64,000 nucleotides of DNA from Gordonia polyisoprenivorans NBRC 16320 = JCM 10675 (GTDB lineage Bacteria > Actinomycetota > Actinomycetes > Mycobacteriales > Mycobacteriaceae): NCBI RefSeq assembly GCF_000241325.1, contig NZ_BAEI01000088.1:1-64000 (forward strand). The letters run 5' to 3'. Below the pieces are notes generated by a model. It did not search any database. It saw only the letters and a program-made list of their open reading frames with translations, and was not told the origin of the DNA. This document shows positions 9,199 through 17,813 of this stretch, one piece after another. The position numbers were made by a program, and so were the translations under genes. Each line of letters opens with the position of its first letter. The stretch's first letter is position 1.

Positions 9199-10260
9199 TC
9201 ACCCCGCGAGAACGGACGCGGCGTATTTCGGTGTCCAATCGTTGGTGAACAGCGCCCCGAAGTTCTGCTCGCGGTCGGTGGTGCTGGTCCCCGAGTCGCG
9301 GATCGTGTAGATCAGCGTCGGACCGGCGAACCCGCAGTTGGCGGCGTACCAGAGCATGTCGGTGATCTGCTTGGCCTGCTCGACCTGACTCACCCCGTCG
9401 GGCGAATCGGCGGCGGTGGGTGCACCGATCTCGGTGAACCAGATCTTCTTGGCGCCGTCACCCCGCGCGATCATCAGGTTGCGCAGGCCGACGGTGTCGC
9501 TGATGACATTCTCCGGGTTGGTCGTGATTCCGCCGGGAAAGACGTACGGATGCATTGCGGCCGCGTCGAAGTAGCCTTGCACGCCGTTGTTGTACATCGC
9601 GGTGTAGTACGAGAGCGGAGAATACGGACCAACCGAACGCGCCAGACCGGCACTGATGACCGTCGCGCCGGGTTGGGCCGCCTTGACCGCCGTGTAGGCG
9701 GACTTGAGCAGCGAGGTGTAGCGGGCGGCGTCGACGCTACCGCCGAAGAACAGCGGCAGATTCACCTCGTTCCAGATCTGATAGTTCGACACGTTGGCCT
9801 TGTACCGTGCGATCAGGGCACGCAGGAAGGTCGAGAGGTCACCGTTGTCGGTGGGCGGAGCGGTGAAGAAGCTGCCCGCCGGACGTGACCAGGCCGGCGA
9901 CGACACCACCGTGGCCAGCACTTTCAGTCCGTGCGCGCGGGCGGAGTTGATCAGTCGGTCGGGCGTCGCCCAGTTGTAGGTGCCCTGGGTCGGCTCGATG
10001 GTGTTCCAATCGATGACCACTCGCAGCCAACTCGCCTTGGTCTTGGTGACGCCGTCGAGTTCGCGGTTCAGGTCGGCCTGCGACAACCACAACATGTCGC
10101 TGCCGCCGGCGAACCCGTACCCGTCCGGCGGAATGGACACCTCCGCGCTCGCGCGGCCCGGCTCGGCGCCGACCATTCCCGCACCGAGGACGGCGATCAC
10201 GACGAGAACGATTGAGAAAAACCGCAAACGGCGCACCGCGCGAGACATGACATGTTTCAT
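9199..10260 (-). CDS. Secreted PslG-like clan GH-A glycoside hydrolase
   Basis: Start ATG 10260 (a second in-frame ATG at 10248) gives 353 residues with a signal peptide: [15 protein letters not shown], a hydrophobic core, then GRASAE near residue 40. The rest is one TIM-barrel domain. The acid/base Glu is in YQIWNEVN (E165) and the nucleophile Glu in IWFTEIGAP (E277), the clan GH-A spacing, with HPYVFPGG between them. Among characterised proteins it most recalls PslG, a GH39-type endoglycosidase encoded in the Psl exopolysaccharide operon of Pseudomonas. It is divergent from the GDP-mannose dehydratase pair, sharing a 213-bp promoter region. It probably trims or releases the local polysaccharide outside the membrane; the substrate is unknown. 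Paralogues are at 24483, 26659 and 39552, with a remnant at 31830. Confidence 0.85.
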   Translation of the reverse strand: MKHVMSRAVRRLRFFSIVLVVIAVLGAGMVGAEPGRASAEVSIPPDGYGFAGGSDMLWLSQADLNRELDGVTKTKASWLRVVIDWNTIEPTQGTYNWATPDRLINSARAHGLKVLATVVSSPAWSRPAGSFFTAPPTDNGDLSTFLRALIARYKANVSNYQIWNEVNLPLFFGGSVDAARYTSLLKSAYTAVKAAQPGATVISAGLARSVGPYSPLSYYTAMYNNGVQGYFDAAAMHPYVFPGGITTNPENVISDTVGLRNLMIARGDGAKKIWFTEIGAPTAADSPDGVSQVEQAKQITDMLWYAANCGFAGPTLIYTIRDSGTSTTDREQNFGALFTNDWTPKYAASVLAG

Positions 10261-10362
10261 GCACGCATCGTAACCAGAGCTTCTGACACATTCTTCATCA
10301 GAGATGAAATACATGTGAATTGCGTGACAATCGCCCGAATGCTGTCCAATTCCGGTAACTCG

Positions 10363-10374
10363 GCGCGCCAATTC
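10363..10374. promoter_or_regulatory. GCGCGCCAATTC motif in divergent promoter region
   Basis: This 12-mer begins exactly 111 nt upstream of the gmd ATG. The identical 12-mer begins exactly 111 nt upstream of the 24483 glycosidase ATG. Here it also forms part of an inverted repeat, GGCGCG (10362-10367) against CGCGCC (10376-10381). It lies 103 bp upstream of the divergent glycosidase at 10260. It may be a regulator site shared by polysaccharide genes, but with only two occurrences that is speculative. Confidence 0.3.
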
Positions 10375-10473
10375 TCGCGCCGCATGCGAACATCTCTTTG
10401 TCGGACCCGAGGCACGGGCTCGCCGACGATGCTGCGTCCACGGCATCCACACACATCAGAAATCGGGGTTGGC

Positions 10474-11469
10474 ATGAAAACCGCGCTCATCACCGGGATC
10501 ACCGGTCAGGACGGCCTCTATCTGTCCGAATTGCTGCATTCCAAGGGCTATCGGGTCGTGGGACTGGTTCGGGGGCAGAACAATCCGAAGGCCGACGGCC
10601 TGGCCGCGTCCCATCCCTTCGTGGAGATCGTCTCCGGGAATCTGCTCGACCTGTCGAGCCTGATGCGGGCGATGGCCTTCGCCGATCCCGACGAGGTCTA
10701 CAACCTCGGTGCGGTCTCGTTTGTCGCGTACTCGTGGCAGAACGCCCGCCTGACCAGCGACGTGACCGGTACGGGCGTACTCAATGTGCTCGAAGCCGTG
10801 CGCCTGCACCAGGACACCACCGGCAAGCAGATCCGTTTCTACCAGGCCTCCAGCTCGGAAATGTTCGGCAAGGTGCAGGAAGTTCCGCAACGCGAATCGA
10901 CGCTGCTGTGGCCGCGCTCGCCATACGGGGTGGCCAAGGTCTTCGGTCACTACATGACCATCAACTACCGCGAGTCCTACGGCATGCATGCCAGTTCGGG
11001 TGTTCTGTTCAATCACGAGTCTCCGCGTCGCGGACCGGAATTCGTGACACGCAAGGTCAGCCGTGCGGTCGCACGCATCCACCTCGGCCTCCAGGAGTCG
11101 CTGGCGCTGGGCAACCTCGACGCCAAACGCGATTGGGGTTTCGCCGGCGACTACGTGCGAGCGATGTGGCTGATGCTGCAGCAACCCGAGGCCGACGACT
11201 ATGTGATCTCCACCGGCGAGACCCACTCCATCCGCGAACTCCTCGACGTGGCCTTCGACGAGGTGGGCATCAGCGACTGGGAGCGCTATGTGCACATCGA
11301 TCCGCGCTTCTTCCGTCCGGCCGAGGTGGACCTGCTGATCGGTGACTCCAGCAAGGCGCGTGCGCAACTCGGCTGGAAGCCGGAGGTCGACTTCGACGCT
11401 CTCGTCCGGATGATGGTGCGTTCGGACGTCGCGGCCGAATCCGGCTCCGTGACACGCGAAGTGGCGTGA
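10474..11469 (+). CDS. gmd: GDP-mannose 4,6-dehydratase
   Basis: Start ATG 10474 (preceded by GGGGTT) gives 331 residues opening with the NADP-binding [21 protein letters not shown]. The catalytic region has SSSEMFGK followed by SPYGVAK, i.e. the Ser/Thr-Glu and Tyr-x3-Lys set of the extended SDR dehydratases. The family signature [10 protein letters not shown]...[13 protein letters not shown] and [17 protein letters not shown] is clear. The enzyme converts GDP-mannose to GDP-4-keto-6-deoxymannose, precursor of D-rhamnose, fucose, talose or perosamine. The next gene is a diverged paralogue overlapping its stop codon. Slightly shorter than the usual 345-370 residues. The extended frame from 10252 is upstream non-coding DNA. 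Confidence 0.92.
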   Translation: MKTALITGITGQDGLYLSELLHSKGYRVVGLVRGQNNPKADGLAASHPFVEIVSGNLLDLSSLMRAMAFADPDEVYNLGAVSFVAYSWQNARLTSDVTGTGVLNVLEAVRLHQDTTGKQIRFYQASSSEMFGKVQEVPQRESTLLWPRSPYGVAKVFGHYMTINYRESYGMHASSGVLFNHESPRRGPEFVTRKVSRAVARIHLGLQESLALGNLDAKRDWGFAGDYVRAMWLMLQQPEADDYVISTGETHSIRELLDVAFDEVGISDWERYVHIDPRFFRPAEVDLLIGDSSKARAQLGWKPEVDFDALVRMMVRSDVAAESGSVTREVA

Positions 11470-12479
11470 TGCCCCACCGCGCGCTGATCACCGGCGCGAG
11501 CGGCCAGGACGGCCGGCTGCTCCTCGCGGCACTCACCGAACGCGGATGGACGACCACCGGAGTGGTCGGTCCGAGCCGTCATCGGGAACTCGACATCGCC
11601 GCGCCCGGAGACGCCGAGTGCGTGGCGGTCGATCTCGGCGACGTCGACGCATGCGCGTCGGTGGTCGAGATGGTGCGGCCCGACGTCATCTTCCATCTCG
11701 CCGCGGTGTCGTCGGTCGGTCAGAGCTGGCAGGACCCGGTACACACCGGTCAGGTCAACGCCCAGGCGACGGCCGCATTGCTCACCGCGGCCCGGGATCT
11801 GGTGCGTGACGGCCATCCGGTGCACGTGGTCAACGCCTCCAGCGGAGAGATCTTCGCCGGCACACACAGTGCGCCGCAGAACGAGTCGACCCCGATCTGC
11901 CCGACGTCACCGTATGGGGTGTCGAAGGCCTATGGTCATCTGCTTGCCGCGGCGTTCCGCGCGCAGGGGGTGGGCGTGTCGAACGCGATTCTCTATCCGC
12001 ACGAGTCGCCGCTGCGGGCTCCGCACTTCGTCACCCGCAAGATCACCCGGGCGGTCGCCGAGATCGCTGCCGGAACGAGATCCGAACTCGCGCTGGGCAA
12101 TCTCGCCGCCCGACGGGACTGGGGTTGGGCGCCGGACTATGTCGAGGCGATGATCTCGATGGCCACCGAGCGGGCCGACGACGACTTCGTGGTCGCCACC
12201 GGCGTCTCCCACAGCGTCGCCGACTTCGCCGGGGCGGCGTTCGCGGCCGCGGGCATCGCCGACTGGCATCGTCACGTCCGCACCGACAAGTCGTTGTTCC
12301 GGCCCGCCGACAGCATCGACCTGGTGGGCGACAGCACTCGGCTGCGGACCACGCTGGGCTGGCGCCCCACCAAGACCTTCAGTGAGGTGGTGGCGGCGAT
12401 GGTCGAGCATGACATGACGTCGGTCGAGCATGCCGACGCCGCGGCTCAGCCCGCCGGGTCGGGCCGGACCGTGGCGTAG
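11469..12479 (+). CDS. Second GDP-mannose 4,6-dehydratase-family SDR enzyme
   Basis: ATG 11469 overlaps the gmd stop as TGATG; a GTG one codon earlier is possible. About 336 residues with ALITGASGQDGRLLLAAL (nucleotide binding), SSGEIFAG and SPYGVSKAYG (catalytic Glu, Tyr, Lys). The GMD signature is present but altered: LYPHESPLRAPHFVTRKITRAVAEI and LGNLAARRDWGWAPDYVEAM. It shares fold and order with its neighbour, so the pair arose by tandem duplication. Because pathways need a reductase or epimerase after Gmd, this copy could have taken over reduction of the 4-keto sugar, but the sequence does not prove a changed activity. Its last 34 bp overlap the 3' end of the convergent esterase gene at 12446. 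Confidence 0.82.
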   Translation: MPHRALITGASGQDGRLLLAALTERGWTTTGVVGPSRHRELDIAAPGDAECVAVDLGDVDACASVVEMVRPDVIFHLAAVSSVGQSWQDPVHTGQVNAQATAALLTAARDLVRDGHPVHVVNASSGEIFAGTHSAPQNESTPICPTSPYGVSKAYGHLLAAAFRAQGVGVSNAILYPHESPLRAPHFVTRKITRAVAEIAAGTRSELALGNLAARRDWGWAPDYVEAMISMATERADDDFVVATGVSHSVADFAGAAFAAAGIADWHRHVRTDKSLFRPADSIDLVGDSTRLRTTLGWRPTKTFSEVVAAMVEHDMTSVEHADAAAQPAGSGRTVA

Positions 12480-13336
12480 GCACGGAACATCCGCTCCCCC
12501 AACACCTGGGCTCCGGCCGCGTTGTAGTGGATGGCCTCACCGGGGTTGTGCATCCCCTCGGGGCCCTCGACGAAGACACACATCGCATGGCGCGCCGGTG
12601 TATCTCGGTGTACGGCATCGATTCCGGGGTAACGGTCGTGGCCGGTGGTGATCTCCTCGGGCACCATCTGCCCGAGGACGAACGGCACGGTGCCGAAGCG
12701 GTCACGCAGCCGCCGGATGAGTGTGTCGAGCCGGTCCCGATAGGTCTCCGGTGCCGTCAGCGGTACGTCGCTCTCCCCCTGATGCCACAGCACCGCAACG
12801 AGTTCGGACTCGGGACCGGCGGCCCGGAGCGCGCCGGCGATCTGGGCGACGGCCCGGTCGAACAGATTGACGCGCACCGATCTCTGGTCGGGGTCCCAGC
12901 TGAATCCGTTCTTCGGGTGGAAACTGGTGTCGCCGCGGGCCGCGGGAACGAGCAACACGGAGCCGTCGATGTCCTCGGCGAGCAGCCGGCCGAAGGTGGT
13001 CCCGAATCCGACGCCTGCACCGGGGGTTCCGTGCAACAGCGGATCCTCGGCGAGCAGGATCTGTCCGCGGCGGCGTCCGCACCCGGGCCATTGATGCACC
13101 CGCGGATCGGTGACCGGTGCGGCCGAGGGATCGAGGAGCCGGCCCGCACCATGGGCGTTGGACTGGCCGAGGACGGCAACGACCTGATAGGGCGGTGTCG
13201 GCGTGACCGGTGTGCCCGAGGCCAGTGCCCGTTTGACGGTGTCCTTCGCGCGGGTACGCCACTGTGCGGCCTTCGCGGCGTCGCCGTGAAGCCGCAGGTC
13301 GGCGGCCGTCGGGGTCTGATCGGTCTGATCGGTCAT
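12446..13336 (-). CDS. SASA-type carbohydrate esterase (SGNH fold)
   Basis: ATG 13336 has a textbook AGGAGG 8 nt upstream, giving 296 residues starting MTDQTDQTPTAADLR. Block I is VLGQSNAHG with the catalytic Ser, a later block is LWHQGESD, and the end has GMHNPGEAIHYNAAG, where the His of the DxxH-type block would lie. This pattern fits the SASA/axe-type acetylesterases (sialate or xylan O-acetylesterase relatives). No signal peptide is visible, so deacetylation may happen in the cytosol or export may be non-classical. It is the last gene of the coupled lipase-Wzz operon (4-bp gap to the lipase) and overlaps the convergent dehydratase gene by 34 bp. Confidence 0.8.
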   Translation of the reverse strand: MTDQTDQTPTAADLRLHGDAAKAAQWRTRAKDTVKRALASGTPVTPTPPYQVVAVLGQSNAHGAGRLLDPSAAPVTDPRVHQWPGCGRRRGQILLAEDPLLHGTPGAGVGFGTTFGRLLAEDIDGSVLLVPAARGDTSFHPKNGFSWDPDQRSVRVNLFDRAVAQIAGALRAAGPESELVAVLWHQGESDVPLTAPETYRDRLDTLIRRLRDRFGTVPFVLGQMVPEEITTGHDRYPGIDAVHRDTPARHAMCVFVEGPEGMHNPGEAIHYNAAGAQVLGERMFRAYATVRPDPAG

Positions 13337-13340
13337 GGGG

Positions 13341-14558
13341 TCATCCTCCTGCGCAGGTGTCGGGAGCGGTTGCGCCCGTGAATCTCTGGCCGATCCATCC
13401 GAGGACGGCATCCCCGTTGAGGTCGCCGTGTCCCTTGTCCGGCTGGAAGTCGGCGTCGACGACGGTGCCGGCCGCACACAGTTCACCGATGTAGGCGCGA
13501 GTCCAGTCCGGATCGATGAAGGTGTCCTTGCCGCCGTAGGCGATGAGCAGCGGCACCGGTGTGTGGGTGACGGGCGCGCGGGATCGCATCAGTCGGGCGG
13601 CCAGCCGGTTCTGTGCGTCGATGGTGCGTGGCCCGATGTCGGTGGGGCGCAGTTGTGTGGCGACGGCCTCGCGTCGGGCACCGGCCGACGGTGCGCACTG
13701 CGACAACGCATCCCAGCCCGCCACGGCGGCGCCGGCGCGGTAATCGTCGAGGGCAACGGTGTGATCGCCACGTGCCCACGATTCGATCACCCATTGCAGC
13801 ATCAGTCGCTGATCGGGGGTGGCGATGCCGGCGCGTGCCTTCGCGGCCACACCGACGACGTCGGCGGCCGGGGCGAGCGCGGCGGCACCGAGCATCTCGA
13901 GTCCCGCACCGTAGGTGGGGAATTCGGTGGCGGCGGCGACCACAGCCCCGCCGCCCTGGGAGCCACCGTAGGCGACGAACCGCGGTGAGGTGTCGGCGAG
14001 CACCGCACGCGCGGCGCGCACACTGTCGATGACGTTGAATCCGGCGGTGGGGGCGTCGAGATACGGGTGTATCCCGGGTGCGCCGAGTCCCTGATAGTCG
14101 GGCAGCGTCACCACATATCCTTGTCGGGCGAGGTTGCCGGCGAGCGCCCCGAGACCGTACATGCCCTTGGTGACCGACGGCGCACATGGCGTGTTGATCC
14201 CGGTGGTGCCGTGGGCGAAGGCGATCACCGGCCGGCCACCGCGCGGTGGGTCACCGGTACCGGCCACGACGACGGCGCTGACCACCGTGGGTGTGTTCGT
14301 GGTGGCGTCGGTGGACCGATAGGTCACGCGAAAGGCTTTGACCCCGGCGAGTTTCGTCGAGATCGGCAGCCCGTTGAACGTCTCCGCCGTCACCACCGAT
14401 CCCGGGCCCTGACCGGGCCGGAATCCCACCGACTCCTTGCCGACGACGAGGATCGAGGCGAGTCGCACCGAGATCACCACCACCAGAACGAGGAGCACGA
14501 TCACCGCGACTGCGAGCAGACCGAACAACACCCGGTGTCTACGGATGACTCCCGTCAT
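13341..14558 (-). CDS. Secretory-lipase-family protein (copy 1)
   Basis: ATG 14558 overlaps the acyltransferase stop (ATGA). The 405-residue product starts MTGVIRRHRVLFG and has one N-terminal hydrophobic segment (about 10-32), so it is a membrane-anchored or secreted alpha/beta hydrolase. Catalytic elements: oxyanion-side HGTTGI, nucleophile in YGGSQGG, Asp in YGGKDTFID, His in KGHGDLNG. This matches the secretory lipase (LIP) family. It is the sixth gene of a run in which lipases alternate with Wzz and acyltransferase genes. The natural ester could be lipid, mycolyl or an O-acyl group on polysaccharide; context favours the last two but that is inference. The long frame extending to 15920 is a shadow of the acyltransferase gene. 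Confidence 0.85.
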   Translation of the reverse strand: MTGVIRRHRVLFGLLAVAVIVLLVLVVVISVRLASILVVGKESVGFRPGQGPGSVVTAETFNGLPISTKLAGVKAFRVTYRSTDATTNTPTVVSAVVVAGTGDPPRGGRPVIAFAHGTTGINTPCAPSVTKGMYGLGALAGNLARQGYVVTLPDYQGLGAPGIHPYLDAPTAGFNVIDSVRAARAVLADTSPRFVAYGGSQGGGAVVAAATEFPTYGAGLEMLGAAALAPAADVVGVAAKARAGIATPDQRLMLQWVIESWARGDHTVALDDYRAGAAVAGWDALSQCAPSAGARREAVATQLRPTDIGPRTIDAQNRLAARLMRSRAPVTHTPVPLLIAYGGKDTFIDPDWTRAYIGELCAAGTVVDADFQPDKGHGDLNGDAVLGWIGQRFTGATAPDTCAGG

Positions 14559-15838
14559 CGCACCTTGAACCGACGCGCATAGGTCATGGCCGGCTTCTCC
14601 ACGAGATGGAAGGTCACGCCGGCCAGCGCGAAGCTCACCGCGCTGCATGCCACGATGTTGACCGCCAACCCGGCCCAGGAATCCCCCTGCAGCACACCGA
14701 GCCTGATCAGCACGATGATCACCGGGAAATGCCACAGGTAGATGCTCAGCGAGATCCGCCCAAGATATTCCAGGGGCCGCCAGTCCAGGGCGCGAGCGAA
14801 GACGCTGTCGCCGCCCGCCGCCATCGGCAACACGATGATCAGGATGAGCAGACCGGAGGCGAGTGCGGTGAAGGTGGACTGGAAGTTGGAGCCGGCGGCG
14901 ATGAGTACCAGCATGATCAGCAGGCTCGGCACGATGGCGACGATCGCCGCGATCCGGATCGGACGTACCCGGCGGGCGTCGATCATTCCGACGCCGACGG
15001 CCACGAACACCACCGTCGCCAGCATCCCGAAGGCGAAGTTGTCGCTGGAGGCCAGGAAGCTGCGCAGTACGACGGCCGCCCAGTTGGGTCCCCAGTTGGC
15101 CTCGATGGTGGTGGTGATGCCCGCGCGGTCGGTGAGCCAGGCGGCCAGGATCTTCCCGGCGATCCCGAGCACGATGAGGATCGCCGGTGGTGCGAGGACG
15201 AGCACGGCGAGGTTGGTGCCGAATCGTCGCCGCAGGAACCACATTGCCGCGCCGAACACCGGAAGGCAGGCGTAGAAGACGAGTTCGAGGGTCAGCGACC
15301 AGGACGGGCTGATGCCGGTCTGCAGATAGTGCGGGAAGTAGGACTGCAGCAGGGTCAGGTTGGTGGCGAGCAGTCCGGGGTCGGTGATCATGCCGGTGCC
15401 CGCGTCCGTGCCGGTGTGGCTCGACGCCCACTCGTTGTGCAGGAACGAGGCCTGCAGCGCGAAGTTCACGATGAGGAAGATGACGAGATAGCCCGGGAAC
15501 ACCCGCAGCAGCCGATGGATGACGTAGGCGCGGGTGTCGGGCTGGGTCTGCTTGTGCTGCAGCAGGGCTCGCACATACGGCAGATACAGCAGGAAACCCG
15601 ACAGCGCGAAGAAGAAGATCAGTGCCTGCCCGAGCATCGCCAGACCGCCCTTGGCCATCGTGTCCGGGGAACACTGATTGGCCACGTGCACGATGAGGAC
15701 CGCCCAGCACGCCACACCGCGCGGTCCGTCGAGTCCGCGGATGCGGCCGGCCTTGTAGGTCGGAGGGCTCACGGGGTCCGCGGACGGCGCGGCGGGCGTG
15801 ACGGGTGGCTGCCGTCGGTCGGCGAGTTCTTCGGTCAT
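14555..15838 (-). CDS. Acyltransferase-3 (OafA/NodX-like) membrane O-acyltransferase
   Basis: A 427-residue polytopic protein. After a Pro-rich cytosolic start (about 1-34) comes the family opening RGLDGPRGVACWAVLIVHVAN, with the catalytic His, then about 10 hydrophobic segments including FFFALSGFLLYLPYVRALL and the conserved SPSWSLTLELVFY. Such proteins move acetyl or other short acyl groups across the membrane onto surface glycans. Overlaps both neighbours by 4 bp (ATGA at 15838 and 14558), placing it between two lipase-family genes, which invites an acylation/deacylation pair. No SGNH domain is attached, unlike the 33114-35186 protein. Confidence 0.88.
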   Translation of the reverse strand: MTEELADRRQPPVTPAAPSADPVSPPTYKAGRIRGLDGPRGVACWAVLIVHVANQCSPDTMAKGGLAMLGQALIFFFALSGFLLYLPYVRALLQHKQTQPDTRAYVIHRLLRVFPGYLVIFLIVNFALQASFLHNEWASSHTGTDAGTGMITDPGLLATNLTLLQSYFPHYLQTGISPSWSLTLELVFYACLPVFGAAMWFLRRRFGTNLAVLVLAPPAILIVLGIAGKILAAWLTDRAGITTTIEANWGPNWAAVVLRSFLASSDNFAFGMLATVVFVAVGVGMIDARRVRPIRIAAIVAIVPSLLIMLVLIAAGSNFQSTFTALASGLLILIIVLPMAAGGDSVFARALDWRPLEYLGRISLSIYLWHFPVIIVLIRLGVLQGDSWAGLAVNIVACSAVSFALAGVTFHLVEKPAMTYARRFKVR

Positions 15839-17124
15839 CGTTGCTCACTCCCGGGGGCGGTGCCGCATGTGGAGAAGGCCGGCTCGTCGTCGAACCTGTT
15901 GAGAATCCAGCCGACAACACTGTCGCCGGCGACGCCGCCGTGGTCGGCGTCCGGTTGGAATTGCGATTGCAGCGTGGCGCCGTTGGCGCATGCCGACCCG
16001 ATCGCGGCGGCGGTCCACCGCGAGTCGATCAACTGGTCGCGCCCGCCGTAGAGCACCAGCATCGGTGCGGCCGGGCGCTGGTCGGGCACCGCGCGCCGGG
16101 CCAGCAATGCGGTGAGGGCGGCGGCGTCGGCCGGTGAGTCCGGCGTCAGATCGTCGGGACTCAACGATCGCAGGATGCTCGCCCGCGCCTGTGCGTGCAC
16201 CGGAAGGCATTGGGCGAGTTCATCCCAATGGCTCTTGGCCGCACCGCGCACGTACTTGCCGAGGTCGAATCCGGGGTTCTCCTGTTGCACGGCGAGGATC
16301 AACCAGGTGTAGAGGCCGTACTGGTCGAGGGTCAGTTGCCGCCGGGTGGCCAGATCGACCAGACCGGAGAACTGCGCGGCCGGCGACAGGCTCGCCGTCC
16401 CCCGCAGATCGAGTCCCGCTCCGTATGTGCCGGCCAGCGTGTTGGCCGCCCACACCGCTTGTCCGCCTTGGGAACCGCCGAGCGCGGCCCACCGGGTGGA
16501 GACGCCGGGCACCAGCGCCCGGGCGGCCCGGACACCGTCGATGACGTTCATCCCCTCGGTGCGCGCGTCGAGGTAGGGGTGGGTGGGATCGCTGCTGCCG
16601 GGGTAACCGAGGCCCTGATACTCCGGCACGACCACCACATAGCCCTGCTCGAGCCACGCCGCGGCGGTGGCGGCGAGATCGCCGAGAGTGGGGTCGAGGG
16701 TCACGCCGCATTCGCCGAGAAGTCCGGTGGTGCCGTGGGCGAGGACGACGGTGTCCCACCCATCGGCGGGACGCGCCGAGGACGGGACGAACACCGCACC
16801 CCACACCGTCGTCGGGGCTCCGGTGCGACCGTCGGTGGACGCGTACCGGATTCGCAGCGCGGTGCTCGCCTGCGCGGTCACGCGGCGGTCGAGGTACGGC
16901 ATGGTCTGCGCGGCGCGCAGCGCGCCCGGTCCGGTCCCACTGGTGTTGACGTCGTAGGCCACACCGGGGTCGCCGGAGTCGGTGGGAGCGGGGTCGGGGT
17001 TCGACGAGCATCCGGTGGCGACGACGGCGACGATCACCAGGATCGCCAGCCACCATCCCGCGAGACGGCGCGATGGTGCGGCGCCGACCGCTGTTTGGCC
17101 GGACGGCTCGCGAATGTCTGTCAT
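15835..17124 (-). CDS. Lipoprotein of the secretory-lipase family (copy 2)
   Basis: 429 residues with a cytosolic start, a hydrophobic segment and the lipobox VVATGC (Cys about residue 39), followed by a Pro/Asp/Ser linker. Catalytic elements: HGTTGL, nucleophile in LGGSQGG, Asp in YGGRDQLID, His in DADHGGV. Same fold and order of motifs as the lipase copies at 13341, 17810 and 37236. The product should sit on the outer face of the cytoplasmic membrane. Start and stop both overlap neighbours by 4 bp, between a short Wzz-like protein and the acyltransferase. Substrate unknown; cell-envelope lipids, mycolate esters or acylated polysaccharide are candidates. Confidence 0.87.
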   Translation of the reverse strand: MTDIREPSGQTAVGAAPSRRLAGWWLAILVIVAVVATGCSSNPDPAPTDSGDPGVAYDVNTSGTGPGALRAAQTMPYLDRRVTAQASTALRIRYASTDGRTGAPTTVWGAVFVPSSARPADGWDTVVLAHGTTGLLGECGVTLDPTLGDLAATAAAWLEQGYVVVVPEYQGLGYPGSSDPTHPYLDARTEGMNVIDGVRAARALVPGVSTRWAALGGSQGGQAVWAANTLAGTYGAGLDLRGTASLSPAAQFSGLVDLATRRQLTLDQYGLYTWLILAVQQENPGFDLGKYVRGAAKSHWDELAQCLPVHAQARASILRSLSPDDLTPDSPADAAALTALLARRAVPDQRPAAPMLVLYGGRDQLIDSRWTAAAIGSACANGATLQSQFQPDADHGGVAGDSVVGWILNRFDDEPAFSTCGTAPGSEQR

Positions 17125-17813
17125 CGGTCGGCCCCCATCGCCGGTTCACGCACGCGGACAACTGCTTCCCGCGGTGCCTCGATGACGTCGCGGGAGATCC
17201 CGACGCCCAGGACGCACACGCTCGAGAGCACCACCCCGAGGACCAGCGCGGTCAGCAGCGTCGTCGAAATCCCGGGTGACACCGACGTAGCGGACGAGCC
17301 GGCGTCGATCACCTCGGCGTCGTATTGCGGCATGCCGTCGGTGCGGCTCCATTCGAGTTCGGTGACCAACCCGGCAAGGTTCGTGCCGACCCCGCGGGCC
17401 AACGTCTGCGCGGCGTCGGCGGTCGGGCCCTTCGCGACGACGGTGAGCACGGCTCCGTCGCCGTAGGGCAGCACCGTGATCCGGCTGCGCAGCGTGGCGA
17501 TGTCGGCGCCGCCGAGGGCGCCGGTGGCGTCGGCGAGCCGGGTCCGACCGAGGACCTGATCGGAGACGGCGAGGTCGCTGTAGCTCGAGATACGCAGTCG
17601 CCCTGCCAGATCGGAGGCCTGTGCCGCCGAGACCGTCGCCGGTCCGGTCGCGGTGACCAGCAGCCGTGCCTGCGACTCGTAGGAGTGCGGCAGGAAGATG
17701 AAGGCCACGAGTCCGGCCACCACCGCCCCGAGGGTCGCGGCGGCGATCACCGGCAGACCACGGACCCACAGTGCGGCGTAGTCGGCGGGTGTGCGGTCGC
17801 TGGGGGATCTCAT
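17121..17813 (-). CDS. Wzz-type chain-length/co-polymerase protein without kinase domain
   Basis: 230 residues: a membrane segment at about 22-41 (LPVIAAATLGAVVAGLVAFI), an extracytoplasmic region starting SYESQARLLVTATGP, and a second membrane segment at about 182-202 (TTLLTALVLGVVLSSVCVLG) with a short basic tail. This two-helix layout is the polysaccharide co-polymerase fold; the loop is shorter (about 140 residues) than in enterobacterial Wzz. No ATPase domain follows. It is sandwiched, with 4-bp overlaps, between two lipase-family genes. It likely tunes chain length or assembly of the polymer made with the Wzy-like protein at 20806, possibly with the larger Wzz at 19114. Confidence 0.8.
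   Translation of the reverse strand: MRSPSDRTPADYAALWVRGLPVIAAATLGAVVAGLVAFIFLPHSYESQARLLVTATGPATVSAAQASDLAGRLRISSYSDLAVSDQVLGRTRLADATGALGGADIATLRSRITVLPYGDGAVLTVVAKGPTADAAQTLARGVGTNLAGLVTELEWSRTDGMPQYDAEVIDAGSSATSVSPGISTTLLTALVLGVVLSSVCVLGVGISRDVIEAPREAVVRVREPAMGADR

Noticed and set aside
13341-15920. 859-codon frame as one fused protein
   Set aside because: The first 450 residues are Arg/Pro-rich noise antisense-shifted to the acyltransferase; the lipase starts at 14558 with an ATGA overlap.
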